From: Haloechinothrix halophila YIM 93223 | GTDB lineage: Bacteria; Actinomycetota; Actinomycetes; Mycobacteriales; Pseudonocardiaceae | DNA: 64,000 bases | Assembly (NCBI RefSeq): GCF_000504245.1 | Contig: NZ_KI632509.1 | Coordinates: forward strand, 3,143,751 to 3,207,750 | Direction: 5' to 3' | In this document: positions 1 to 8,673 of the stretch, in pieces | Layout of the letters: each line of letters opens with the position of its first letter | Position numbering within the stretch: position 1 is the first letter of the stretch | The notes under the pieces: model-generated | Database searches by the model: none | Told to the model about the DNA's origin: nothing | Seen by the model: only the letters and a program-made list of their open reading frames with translations | Program-made: the position numbers and the translations under genes

Positions 1-1166
1 TTGACCGCGTCCGGCCTGCGGGTGGTTTGCAGACTCCTGCCGAGCAAGCCGTCGTAACCCGCCTCGCTGTCGTCAGCCGGGTTCAGATACGCGACGGTCC
101 GATCGAGCGCACCGAACGCGCTGGCGTCGCCGACGAGCAGCGCGCTGGCGGCTGCCGGTTGCCAACCGAGCTTGTGCAGGTCGAGGGTGATGGAGTCGGC
201 CAGCTCGATCCCGGCCAGCCGGTCGGCTAGCCGCTGCGAGAACAGCGCCCCGAAGCCGTAGGCGGCGTCGACGTGCAGCCACACCGCGTGCTCCGCGGCG
301 ATTTCCGCGAGCTGCGGCAGCGGGTCGACGGAGCCGAAGTCGGTGGTGCCCGCCGTCGCGATGATCGCGACCGGCGTCTGGTCGTCATCCAATCCAGACA
401 GTGCGTCGGCTAGCGCCTCGGGCCGCATGCGGTGCCGCTCGTCGGTGGCGATCGGCTGGACCGCGTTCTCGCCGAGGCCGAGCGCGGCGCACGCGCGGTG
501 CACCGAGAAATGCGCCAACTCGGAGCAGAACACCACCGGGCGCGGCAGCGCGGCGACGCCGTCACGCCGGACGTCGCGACCCCGGTTCAGCGCGGCGGCA
601 TCCCGGGCGAGCAGCAGCCCGAGAAGGTTGGACATCGACCCGCCAGGAGTAAGCACGCCGTCCGCTCGCCCACCGAGCCGGGCCAAGCTCGCGAGACTCT
701 GTACCAGCCACCGCTCCACCGCGATGGCCGACGGACCCGAGTCGTAGGTGTCCAGCGAGGCGTTGCCCGCGCTGGCGAGAGCGTCGGCGGCGACCGCGAC
801 GGATAGCGGCGGCGGTTGCAGGTGCGCGGCGGCGCGGGGGTCGGACAGGTCGAGCCCGTACTCGGTCAGCATGGTGGCGAGCCGGCGCAGCGCGGCGTCC
901 GCCCCGATGCCGTCGGCAGGCACCGCGGGCGGGCCGAGCGTGCCGGACGCCGCCGCCAGCACCTCGCCTGGCAGTCCGCGCGGCATCGGGCCGCTCTCAC
1001 GGCGCACCGATCGTGCCGAGCGAGCCGAACTTATGGCCCCGGCCAGGGTCGCCACGACCTCGGCCATGCCCTCGCGGGTTCCGGCCAGCACCGAAGGCGG
1101 CAGGGCGCTGGGGGTGTCGTCGATGAGTCGCGGCGCGCACTGCGCTGCCGCTGCAATCTGGGTCAC
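1..1166 (-). CDS. PLP-dependent decarboxylase of siderophore biosynthesis (3' end beyond window)
   Basis: Group II pyridoxal-phosphate decarboxylase, read leftward and cut by the window edge. The 388 codons present lack roughly the last 90-100 residues of a normal ~480-residue enzyme. It starts with GTG at 1166 behind GAGGAG. The PLP pocket is clear: HVDAAYG near residues 298-304 (Asp300 contacts the pyridine nitrogen) and LDLHKLGW, with Lys332 as the Schiff-base lysine. Family members decarboxylate lysine, ornithine or diaminobutyrate to diamines used by NIS synthetases. It lies 40 bp downstream of the IucA/IucC gene on the same strand, so both are probably in one IdeR-controlled operon. The exact amino-acid substrate cannot be read from the sequence. 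Confidence 0.9.
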   Translation of the reverse strand, partial: MTQIAAAAQCAPRLIDDTPSALPPSVLAGTREGMAEVVATLAGAISSARSARSVRRESGPMPRGLPGEVLAAASGTLGPPAVPADGIGADAALRRLATMLTEYGLDLSDPRAAAHLQPPPLSVAVAADALASAGNASLDTYDSGPSAIAVERWLVQSLASLARLGGRADGVLTPGGSMSNLLGLLLARDAAALNRGRDVRRDGVAALPRPVVFCSELAHFSVHRACAALGLGENAVQPIATDERHRMRPEALADALSGLDDDQTPVAIIATAGTTDFGSVDPLPQLAEIAAEHAVWLHVDAAYGFGALFSQRLADRLAGIELADSITLDLHKLGWQPAAASALLVGDASAFGALDRTVAYLNPADDSEAGYDGLLGRSLQTTRRPDAV

Positions 1167-1206
1167 GAAAGACTCTCCTCGATGTCGGCGCGGGGAGCCG
1201 ACGCGA

Positions 1207-3057
1207 TCAGTGGTTCGCCAGCGGGTTCGGCAGCGTGCCGTTCGGGAACAGCGCGTGGCGCAGTGCGCGGTCGCCATAGCGGGTGACCACGATGCGGTCC
1301 CGGTTCAGCGCGTACCTCGGGATCTCGGGGGAAAGCAGGTCGTACTCGCCGAACCGGTCGGCCAGCTCGGGATGGCTGGCATGGAAGTCGAGGATGGTCT
1401 GCCGGGCCAGCGACCAGAACCGGGTCTCAGCCACGCCGAGCTGGTCGGCGCACAACGGCGCGAGATAGCGGAAGTGACCGACGAACACCTGGTCCATGAC
1501 GTGCTGGCGGATCACCGATGGGTGCTTGCGCGGCAGCACGTGGTCGTGGCCGTCCGGCTCTGGGCCCCGTTCCGGCACGTCGGTATAGGACACGCAGACG
1601 TCGTCGACGAAGTCCTTGAGGTAGAGCCTGCGGGGCACCTCGCGTTCGTCGAAGCCGAGCAGCGTGTTCTGGCCGTGCGGGTTGAATGTGACGCCGTAGC
1701 GGTAGAGCACCTGCATGATCGGCACAAGCAGCGTCTCGAACAGCTGCCGCAGCCAATCCTCGGCGGGCAGGCCAGCGGCGCGCACCAGCTCCGCGACGAA
1801 CGCCGTGCCTTCGTCGTCGACGTGCAGCAGCGAGGCGAACGTGCGGATGCGCTCGTTCTTGTCGCCGTACGTGACGGCGGACTCGCGCCAGATGCAGCCC
1901 AACGTCTCCAGGTGCTGGTACGGCATCTCGTCCACTTGCGACAGATAAGGGTGGCGGACGGTCACCGACGCGACCTCGCCGAGGAACACCGTGCGGGTCT
2001 GCTCGGTCAGCACCGGGTCGTCGGCCAGCATGCCCTTCAGCCACTGGGTGACCACCGGAGCGCCCATGGTGCAGTGCGGCGGAATCCCCCGCCACACCAA
2101 CGTGTTCAGGATCTTCAGCGGCAGCTTGACATCGAACCGGCCGGGCGTGGTGATGTTGGCCATGGTGCGAATGGACTGTCCGGGTAGGTACTCGTCCGGG
2201 CTCAGTCCCAAGGGGACGATCCGGCGCTGCGCGATGTCGGCGGCGTGCAGCACCTGGATGACGTTGTCCCACTGCCACGGGTGCGCGGGCATCCACACGA
2301 AGGCGTCCGGGTCGAGCCCGTCGGCACGGAGCTTCGCGGCCCACTCCGCGCGGACACCCTCGGGCAGTTCCCGTGCCAGGACCTCCTGTTCGGACAGTTC
2401 CGATGTCCCCCGGAACTCCGCGAGTCCACGGTGGACGGCCAGCCATTGCAACCGAACCGGCTGGCGGGCCTCGGGCGCGTAGCGGCGCACGTCGGTCGCG
2501 GAGAAGCCGATGCGGCCCTTGTTCGCGACCAGCAGGTTGTGGCCGGTCATCCGGCAGTCCAGCTCGGCGTGGTTCAGCTCGCGCAGCTCCCGCGCGGTCT
2601 CGCTGCCGTGCGCGATCCGCGCGGCGTCCACGGCGAGGGTGGCTTCCAGCTCGGTCAGGTAGGTGGCCACAGTGGACGGATCGGTGCCAAGCGTGCCCGC
2701 GACGTCCACAAAGAACTGCAGGGCGTCCCACGCTGGCTGGCCGATCTCGTCGCCGAGCATCCCGGCCGCGACGCGGGTCACCGAGGCGGGATCGACCAAC
2801 AGCCAGCCGAACGCGCCCGGCCGCCCCCGGAACCGATAGCAGACGCCGTTGTCCAGGTCGACGCGGTACTCGCCGTCGCCGGTCTCGATCGCCTTGAGCA
2901 TCGCCTCGAACGTCCACTCCCCCAGCGCCTTGGCGAGCAGTTGCCGGTTGGCCTCGCGCCACGCGCCCGCGCCGACGTCCGGGAGACCGGGTACCGGATG
3001 CGCCTGCGGTGGCGCGGGATCGGTGTCGTTCTCACGTCGAGCGGTGCGGTCAGGCAT
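1207..3057 (-). CDS. IucA/IucC-family NRPS-independent siderophore synthetase
   Basis: 616-residue NIS siderophore synthetase, a cytoplasmic ATP-dependent ligase that joins a carboxylate (for example citrate or succinyl derivatives) to amines or hydroxamates. Family motifs are present in order: GHNLLVANKGRIGF at about 172-185, HPWQW at 259-263, SIRTMANIT at 295-303, KLPLK at 311-315, HGQN at 461-464 and KDFVDD at 481-486. The C-terminal FhuF-like ferric reductase part extends to residue 616. ATG at 3057 is preceded by GGGGAGAAG. The decarboxylase follows 40 bp downstream. An IdeR-type box lies 79 bp upstream, so iron repression is expected. The product (desferrioxamine-like, rhizobactin-like or other) cannot be settled because the cluster continues left. 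Confidence 0.95.
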   Translation of the reverse strand: MPDRTARRENDTDPAPPQAHPVPGLPDVGAGAWREANRQLLAKALGEWTFEAMLKAIETGDGEYRVDLDNGVCYRFRGRPGAFGWLLVDPASVTRVAAGMLGDEIGQPAWDALQFFVDVAGTLGTDPSTVATYLTELEATLAVDAARIAHGSETARELRELNHAELDCRMTGHNLLVANKGRIGFSATDVRRYAPEARQPVRLQWLAVHRGLAEFRGTSELSEQEVLARELPEGVRAEWAAKLRADGLDPDAFVWMPAHPWQWDNVIQVLHAADIAQRRIVPLGLSPDEYLPGQSIRTMANITTPGRFDVKLPLKILNTLVWRGIPPHCTMGAPVVTQWLKGMLADDPVLTEQTRTVFLGEVASVTVRHPYLSQVDEMPYQHLETLGCIWRESAVTYGDKNERIRTFASLLHVDDEGTAFVAELVRAAGLPAEDWLRQLFETLLVPIMQVLYRYGVTFNPHGQNTLLGFDEREVPRRLYLKDFVDDVCVSYTDVPERGPEPDGHDHVLPRKHPSVIRQHVMDQVFVGHFRYLAPLCADQLGVAETRFWSLARQTILDFHASHPELADRFGEYDLLSPEIPRYALNRDRIVVTRYGDRALRHALFPNGTLPNPLANH

Positions 3058-3135
3058 GGCTTCTCCCCGTCTGCGATTCAGCGACGTTGACTGCGCTTGC
3101 AGCGATGCGTCTGCGGTTCAGCAACAGTGGAAACA

Positions 3136-3154
3136 TTAGGCAAGCCTTGCCTAA
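3136..3154. promoter_or_regulatory. IdeR/DtxR-type iron box upstream of the NIS synthetase
   Basis: A 19-bp palindrome, TTAGGCAAGCCTTGCCTAA, with perfect 9-bp arms around a central C. Spacing and outer bases match the IdeR/DtxR consensus TTAGGTTAGGCTAACCTAA. It lies 79 bp from the start of the leftward synthetase gene and is best placed to repress that operon under iron sufficiency. Confidence 0.85.
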
Positions 3155-3216
3155 GTAGCAACCCGTCGGATAGCTTCAATGCCATGGTGAGTATCACCCT
3201 GGCCACGCGGCGTTAT

Positions 3217-3235
3217 TTAGGTTAGGCTTACCGAA
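3217..3235. promoter_or_regulatory. IdeR/DtxR-type iron box upstream of the MFS exporter
   Basis: TTAGGTTAGGCTTACCGAA matches the IdeR consensus at 17 of 19 positions. It lies 37 bp before the ATG of the rightward MFS gene. With the box at 3136 it gives each arm of the divergent promoter region its own operator. Confidence 0.85.
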
Positions 3236-3272
3236 CTTATCTCGCAAGAGGGTCGCTACCGGAGGGCGCGCG

Positions 3273-4703
3273 ATGCTGGCCGATCGGACCCGGCGCTGGG
3301 CATTCGCGCTGGTCAGCGTGTCCGGCGTGATGCTCACGCTCGATGTCACGGTGGTCAACGTCGCCCTGCCCGCGATCGGCGCGCAGCTGGCCGCGAGCGC
3401 CGAAGTCCTGCCGTGGACGGTGTCGGCGTACTCCCTCGCGTTCGGGGCGTTGTTGCTGACGGCGGGCACGTGGTCGGACGCGGCCGGGCATCGCACGGTC
3501 TTCGCGTCGGGCATGGCGGTGTTCACCCTCGCGTCCCTGGCCTGCGCGACGGCACCGACGATCGGCGCGCTCGTTGCCGCGCGGGCGGTGCAAGGCGCGG
3601 GCGGCGCGCTGGCCTTCGCGCCCGCGCTCGCGTTGCTGGCCACCACCCACAGCGGTGCCGCGCGGCGCTCGGCGATCGCGTCGTTCGCGGCACTGTCCTC
3701 ATTGGCTGGCGCGCTCGGCCCGGTGATCGGCGGCGGTGTCGTCGCCGCGCTTGGCTGGGAGTGGATCTTCCTGCTCAACCTGCCGGTCGGCGCGTTCGTG
3801 CTGGTGGCCGCCCTGCGGGTGTTGCCGCGCGAGCGGCCTGAGCCCACCGCCGCGCCGGTCGACGTCGCGGGCGCGGCGCTCGCGGTGACGACGCTGCTCG
3901 CGTTGCACGCCGCGTTGGCGACCGGGAGCTCGCTCGGCTGGACATCGCCGGTCACGGTGGGCTCGGGCGCGGCGTTCTGCGTGCTGCTGCCGGTGTTCGT
4001 CCGCAGCCAACGCCACCCGCGCGCCCTGCTCAATGTCGGCGTGGTGGACGGCGCGGCGTTCACCGCGGCGGCAACGCTGACGTTCACCGGCAGGATGGCC
4101 AGCCTGGGCACCCTGGCGTTCCTCACATTGTGGTTGCAGGAGGCCGCCGCCGCGTCACCCTGGCGAGCCGGGCTGCTCCTGCTGCCGTTGACCGGGAGCC
4201 TGGCGCTCGCGGGCACGCTGGTCGCGAGCGTGCAGGCGCGGTTGGGTCCAAGCCGGACAGTCGCGAGTGGATTCGCGGCGCAAGCGCTCGGGTTGGTCGT
4301 GCTGGCGGTCGCGGCGAGCGCGGGCAGCGTGCCGTGGGCGTGTGGCGGTATGACGCTGCTGGGCGCTGGTACCGCGCTGGTCTTCCCGCCACTGCTGACG
4401 GTCACGGTCAGCGTGGTGCCCGCCGAGCGCACCGGAGTGGCGTCCGGGCTGACCAACGCGTGCTCCCCGCTGGGCACCGCCACCGGCGTCGCCGTCTTCG
4501 GCGCGTTGTTCACCGCACTCGGCGGTACCGGCTCGGCGTTCACCGGTGTCTGCCTCGCGGCGGCGGCGGTATGCGTGGTCAGCGTGGTGCTTGCCCGGCG
4601 ACTGCTGCCCGGCGCGATGCCGGGTGAGCCGTCCGTGGACGCTCCGGCCGAACACCCGTCCACTCACGCCGCCGACCTGCGGCGCAGCAGCCAGATCAAG
4701 TAG
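3273..4703 (+). CDS. MFS transporter, probable siderophore exporter
   Basis: 476-residue major facilitator of the DHA2 (14-helix) drug/H+ antiporter type. The first helix contains LDVTVVNVALPAI, characteristic of the family, and GPVIGGG is seen near residue 150. ATG at 3273 follows GGAGGGCGCGCG. It is divergent from the synthetase operon and has its own iron box, so export of the locally made siderophore is the simplest role; the sequence alone does not prove the substrate. The final 40 bases overlap the 3' end of the convergent permease gene. Confidence 0.85.
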   Translation: MLADRTRRWAFALVSVSGVMLTLDVTVVNVALPAIGAQLAASAEVLPWTVSAYSLAFGALLLTAGTWSDAAGHRTVFASGMAVFTLASLACATAPTIGALVAARAVQGAGGALAFAPALALLATTHSGAARRSAIASFAALSSLAGALGPVIGGGVVAALGWEWIFLLNLPVGAFVLVAALRVLPRERPEPTAAPVDVAGAALAVTTLLALHAALATGSSLGWTSPVTVGSGAAFCVLLPVFVRSQRHPRALLNVGVVDGAAFTAAATLTFTGRMASLGTLAFLTLWLQEAAAASPWRAGLLLLPLTGSLALAGTLVASVQARLGPSRTVASGFAAQALGLVVLAVAASAGSVPWACGGMTLLGAGTALVFPPLLTVTVSVVPAERTGVASGLTNACSPLGTATGVAVFGALFTALGGTGSAFTGVCLAAAAVCVVSVVLARRLLPGAMPGEPSVDAPAEHPSTHAADLRRSSQIK

Positions 4704-6706
4704 GGCGCGCCGACAAGCGCTGTCACCACGCCGACCGGAATCTCCAGCGGCGCGAGCAGCGCCCGTCCGATGCCGTCAGCGGTCACCACCAGGATCGCGC
4801 CGAGCAGCGCGGCCATCGGCACCAGCCGCGCGGTGGCGCTGCCGACGATCCGGCGGGCGAGATGCGGCGCGACGAGACCGACGAATCCGACGGTGCCCAC
4901 CACGGCGGCCGTCCCCGCGGCGAGCACGGCCGCCCCGCCGAGCACGAGCATCCGTGTCCGGCCGAGCGCGAGCCCGAACGCGCGGGGCAGGTCGTCGCCG
5001 TAGGCGAGCAGGTCGACCGGCCGGGCGGTCAGCACCAGCACGATGCCGACCAGGATCGGCGCGATCAGCCACCCCAGTACCGAGAAGTCGCGCGCGTAGG
5101 TACTGCCGGCCAGCCAGGTCAGCGCGGCGGAGAGATCCATCTGCGCGCCCACCACCATCAGGTGCACCAGCGCGCTGCCGGTGTAGGAACAGCCGAGACC
5201 GATCAGCACCACCCTGGTGGGATCGAGCCCGCCGCCCGCGCGGGCGATCAGTATGACAAGCGCGATGACGAGCACCCCGCCGAGGGCGGCTGCCAACGGC
5301 AAGGCGGCGGCGGGTGCCCCCGGGATGACCGCGATCATCAACACCGCGCCGACGGCGGCGCCTTGGGTCACACCGATCAGATTGGGTTCGGCGAGCGGGT
5401 TGCGCACCACGGCTTGCACCGCGACACCCGCCACGGCGAGGCACGTTCCGGCCAGCGCCGCAACCAGGATGCGAGGCAGCCGGTAGGCCACCATCTCCCG
5501 CGCGAGCTGATCGCCCGCGCCGCTGAGCACCGCGCCCAGCTGCGCCCAGCTGACGTCGACGTCACCGACGCGCAGCCCCACGGCGATCGCCGTGGCCAGC
5601 ACAGCGAGGCCCATCGCCACCGCGAGCAGGTAGCTGCGCCGCGCCACTGGCCGGATCGTGGTCACGGCGGCGCCGACGTCGGCGTCCCCTGTGATGATCC
5701 GGCGCGCCAGCAGCACGAACACCGGCCCACCGATCAGCGCGGTCACCACGCCCACCGGCAGTTCGCCATAGCCAGCCGAGGGTGGCAGCACCAATTGCGC
5801 GCCCGCGTCGGCGGCCAGCACGAGCGCCGCGCCAAACAGTCCGGCGAGCGGCAGCCGGACGGCATGCCGGCTGATGCCGAGCCTGCGCACCGCCACCGCG
5901 GCGACCAGGCCCACGAAGGCCACCGGACCCGCGACGCTCACCGCTGCCGCCGACAGCAGCACGGCGAGCAGCAGCGTGGCGGGCCGCACGCGGCTGACGC
6001 GCACCCCCATCGACTCGGCGGTCTCGTCGCCGAGGGAAATCAGATCGATCGGGCGGGCGAGCAGCGGCGTCAACAACACCGCGCCCAGCACGACCGCGCC
6101 GAACAGCACCGGGCGCTCCAACCCGGTCTGCAACAACGAGCCTTGCCCCCAGAAGTACAGTCCCCGCGTCGAGTTCTCGTCGAGAATCTGCAGGAAGTCC
6201 GCGACCGCCATTCCGGCGAGCGTCACCGTCGCCCCGGCGAGCAACACCCGGCCAGGGGTGAGCACCCCGCCCACCGTCAGCAGGTACACCACCACCATCG
6301 CGGCGAGTCCGCCGACGAACGCCACTCCTCCCCCGCCGAGCAGGCCGACATCGATGCCGGTGAACGCGACGGCGACGACGGCGAGGTACGCGCCCGCGTT
6401 GATGCCGAGCGTGTCGGGTGCGGCGAGCGGATTGCGGGTGACGCCCTGAATGAGCGTGCCCGCCACGCCGAGCGCGACCCCCGCGACCAGACCGGCGAGG
6501 GTGCGCGGCAGCCGCGCACCCCACAGCATCGCCTCGGTGTGCGGGTCGGGGTTGCCCGCGAGCAGGCTCGCGATGTCCGCGATCCCGACACCGGAGGCGC
6601 CCAGTCCGAGATGGACGACGGTGACGGCAAGCAGCGCGCACGCGGCTGCGCCGCCCACCACGGTGACGGGTGGGCGGCGCAGCCCGGCGCGCTTGGCCTT
6701 CAGCAC
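4664..6706 (-). CDS. Fused FecCD-type ferric-siderophore ABC permease (FhuB-like)
   Basis: 680-residue membrane protein made of two tandem FecCD/BtuC domains (about residues 1-340 and 345-680), each with about ten helices. Each half carries the family signatures: GVTRNPLAAPDTLG and VVRNPLAEPNLIG after the second helix, and paired GLVAPH/GLVAAV segments. Separate family members work as dimers; here one chain supplies both halves, as in FhuB. GTG at 6706 lies 11 bp after the binding-protein stop, so the gene is last in the leftward ATPase-binding protein-permease operon. Its 3' end overlaps the convergent MFS gene by 40 bp. Confidence 0.93.
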   Translation of the reverse strand: MLKAKRAGLRRPPVTVVGGAAACALLAVTVVHLGLGASGVGIADIASLLAGNPDPHTEAMLWGARLPRTLAGLVAGVALGVAGTLIQGVTRNPLAAPDTLGINAGAYLAVVAVAFTGIDVGLLGGGGVAFVGGLAAMVVVYLLTVGGVLTPGRVLLAGATVTLAGMAVADFLQILDENSTRGLYFWGQGSLLQTGLERPVLFGAVVLGAVLLTPLLARPIDLISLGDETAESMGVRVSRVRPATLLLAVLLSAAAVSVAGPVAFVGLVAAVAVRRLGISRHAVRLPLAGLFGAALVLAADAGAQLVLPPSAGYGELPVGVVTALIGGPVFVLLARRIITGDADVGAAVTTIRPVARRSYLLAVAMGLAVLATAIAVGLRVGDVDVSWAQLGAVLSGAGDQLAREMVAYRLPRILVAALAGTCLAVAGVAVQAVVRNPLAEPNLIGVTQGAAVGAVLMIAVIPGAPAAALPLAAALGGVLVIALVILIARAGGGLDPTRVVLIGLGCSYTGSALVHLMVVGAQMDLSAALTWLAGSTYARDFSVLGWLIAPILVGIVLVLTARPVDLLAYGDDLPRAFGLALGRTRMLVLGGAAVLAAGTAAVVGTVGFVGLVAPHLARRIVGSATARLVPMAALLGAILVVTADGIGRALLAPLEIPVGVVTALVGAPYLIWLLRRRSAA

Positions 6707-6717
6707 GGTGTGAACCG

Positions 6718-7704
6718 TCAGGCGCTGTAGGCCTTGGCGGTCTCGTCAAGCAACTGCATCGCCGACAGCGGCCCGCCGAACAGCCAGGTGCCCGGGTCGA
6801 GCGCGGCGACGTCGTCCTGCTTGACGAACGACAGGTCCTGCCACGCGGCGTTGTCCTTCAGCACGCTGGTGAACGGGTCGTCGGACTTCAGCGCGACGTA
6901 GAGGAAGCTGGCGCCGGAGTCGACCTTGGTCAAGCCCTCGACGCCGACCGTGGTCATGCCCCAGCTGTCCGGCTTGCCGTCCCAGCCGTTCTCCAGCCCG
7001 GCCGACTCCAGCAGGGACGCGGCCATCGTGTCGCTGGTGAACATGCGGATGCCGGGCGCGCCCTCCGCGGTGTAGCCCTGCGCGAGCGCGAACGTGCCGC
7101 CCGACTCGCCCGCTTCGTCGAGCGTGCTCGTGACCTCGTCGACCTTCGAGTCCAGCTCGCCGAGCACCTCCTCGGCCTTGCCCTCCTTGCCGACGGCTTC
7201 CGCCAGCTCGGTGAAGTTCGTCTTCATCGTCTCCAGCTGCGGCTTCTCGGTCGGGTCGAAGGCCACGACCGGCGCGATCTCGTTGAGCTGGTCGAAGTTC
7301 GCGGTCAGCCGGTCGACGTCGGAGACGATCAGGTCGGGGTCGAGCGCCTTGATCTTCTCGATGCTCGGCTCCTGCCGTGAGCCGACGTCGGTGACGTCAT
7401 CCGGCAGTTGCGCCCCGGGCGCGGTGACCCATTCGGCGTAGGCCTCGGAGTCAGCGGCGCCGACCGGGGTCACTCCCAGCGCGAGCAGTTCTTCGGTGTA
7501 GGACCACTCCAGCGAGACGACCTTGGTCGCGGGCTCGTCCAGCGTGACGTCACCCTTGGCGGTCGCCACGGAGATCGGGCCCGAGTTGGCGCTCGACGTC
7601 TCCTCCGAGCCGGGGTCGGCGACGGTGCCGCCGCCGCATCCTGCCGCCAGCGCGAGCGCCACGGCGGCGCCACCCGCCGTCACCGCACGTACGAGGCTGT
7701 TCAT
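6718..7704 (-). CDS. Ferric-siderophore-binding lipoprotein
   Basis: 328-residue periplasmic-binding protein of the FhuD/FepB (helical backbone, class III) type. The N-terminus is a lipoprotein signal with lipobox LAAGC (Cys about residue 23), followed by a Gly/Ser/Glu-rich tether. The mature part has the expected VVSLEWSYTEELLALG opening and DPDLIVSD. ATG at 7704 is preceded by GGAGGAACTAC. It lies between the ATPase (45-bp gap) and the fused permease (11-bp gap). It captures the iron-loaded siderophore at the outer face of the membrane. Confidence 0.93.
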   Translation of the reverse strand: MNSLVRAVTAGGAAVALALAAGCGGGTVADPGSEETSSANSGPISVATAKGDVTLDEPATKVVSLEWSYTEELLALGVTPVGAADSEAYAEWVTAPGAQLPDDVTDVGSRQEPSIEKIKALDPDLIVSDVDRLTANFDQLNEIAPVVAFDPTEKPQLETMKTNFTELAEAVGKEGKAEEVLGELDSKVDEVTSTLDEAGESGGTFALAQGYTAEGAPGIRMFTSDTMAASLLESAGLENGWDGKPDSWGMTTVGVEGLTKVDSGASFLYVALKSDDPFTSVLKDNAAWQDLSFVKQDDVAALDPGTWLFGGPLSAMQLLDETAKAYSA

Positions 7705-7748
7705 GTAGTTCCTCCTTGTTTTCCGGGGTGTTGTTCGGGAACGTCTAT

Positions 7749-8552
7749 TCAGGACGCGACCGGGGGTCGCTGCGGGAAGCACGCCAGGTGGCCGGTCTCG
7801 GTGTCGCGGACGACGTTGACGCTGAGGCCGAACGCGCGCTCGATCGCATCGGAGGTCAGCACGTCCTCCGGCGGCCCGGAACGCAGCACCCTGCCCTCGC
7901 TGATGACCACGACGGTGTCGCCATAGGCGGCGGCATGCATCAAGTCGTGCAGCACGACACCGCATGCGATGTCGTAGTCCCGCGCCAGCGTGCGCACCAC
8001 GTCGAGGACGTCGAACTGGTGCCGCAGGTCGAGGTAGGTGGTCGGCTCGTCGAGCAGCAGGATCTTCGCCCGCTGCGCGAGCACGGTGGCCAGCCAGGCG
8101 CGCTGCCGCTCGCCACCGGACAGTTCGTCGAGGCACTTCTCCGCCAGGGGTTCGGCGTCGGTGACCGACAGCGCCCAGTCGATCGACTCGCGGTCCTCCG
8201 CGGTGTGGCGGGCGAACGCGCCGCGATGCGCGTAGCGGCCGTGCCGGACCAGCTCGCGCACGGTGACACCGGCCGGGATCTGCGAGGTCTGCGGCAGGAA
8301 CGCCAGTCGTCGCGACAACGCGCGACGCGACAGCGAGCGGAGCGGGACACCGTCGATCCGCACGGCACCGTCAAGCGGAGGCAGCAGCCCGGCGACGGTG
8401 CGCAGCAGCGTGGACTTGCCGCAGCCGTTCGGCCCGACCAGCAGCGTGACGTCGCCTGCCGTCAGCGTGAGGTCGACGTCGGTGAGCACGCGGCGCTTGC
8501 CGTGCCCGACGGCGAGCTTGTCAGTCGCCACCAGCACATCACGAACAGTCAC
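7749..8552 (-). CDS. Ferric-siderophore ABC transporter ATP-binding protein (FepC/FhuC type)
   Basis: 267-residue ABC ATPase. Walker A GPNGCGKST is at residues 40-48, the signature LSGGERQRA at about 143, and Walker B ILLLDEPTT at about 163, followed by YLDLRHQ, typical of iron-siderophore importers. It is first in the leftward uptake operon, behind an iron box at 8591-8609. It energises the fused permease encoded downstream. Confidence 0.94.
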   Translation of the reverse strand: MTVRDVLVATDKLAVGHGKRRVLTDVDLTLTAGDVTLLVGPNGCGKSTLLRTVAGLLPPLDGAVRIDGVPLRSLSRRALSRRLAFLPQTSQIPAGVTVRELVRHGRYAHRGAFARHTAEDRESIDWALSVTDAEPLAEKCLDELSGGERQRAWLATVLAQRAKILLLDEPTTYLDLRHQFDVLDVVRTLARDYDIACGVVLHDLMHAAAYGDTVVVISEGRVLRSGPPEDVLTSDAIERAFGLSVNVVRDTETGHLACFPQRPPVAS

Positions 8553-8590
8553 CAGTCACCTCCGATTCACCGGAAGGTGACCCTACCTTA

Positions 8591-8609
8591 TTAGGTAAAC
8601 CAAACCTAA
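8591..8609. promoter_or_regulatory. IdeR/DtxR-type iron box upstream of the siderophore uptake operon
   Basis: TTAGGTAAACCAAACCTAA has perfect TTAGGT/ACCTAA outer arms on the 19-bp IdeR frame. It lies 38 bp upstream of the ATPase start, in the right place to block transcription of the three-gene uptake operon when iron is plentiful. Confidence 0.85.
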
Positions 8610-8673
8610 GTATCTACGTCCGGTGATGTGGTTGTCCTGATCACACCCGTAGGGATCACCATGGCGTGAGCCG

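Noticed and set aside
748-2187. Long open frame on the + strand opposite the decarboxylase and NIS synthetase
   Set aside because: Antisense shadow of two well-conserved genes; no family resemblance and typical of high-GC third-position bias.
4862-6730. 622-codon + strand frame opposite the FecCD permease
   Set aside because: His/Gln/Arg-rich antisense composition with no recognisable domain; the permease on the - strand is certain.
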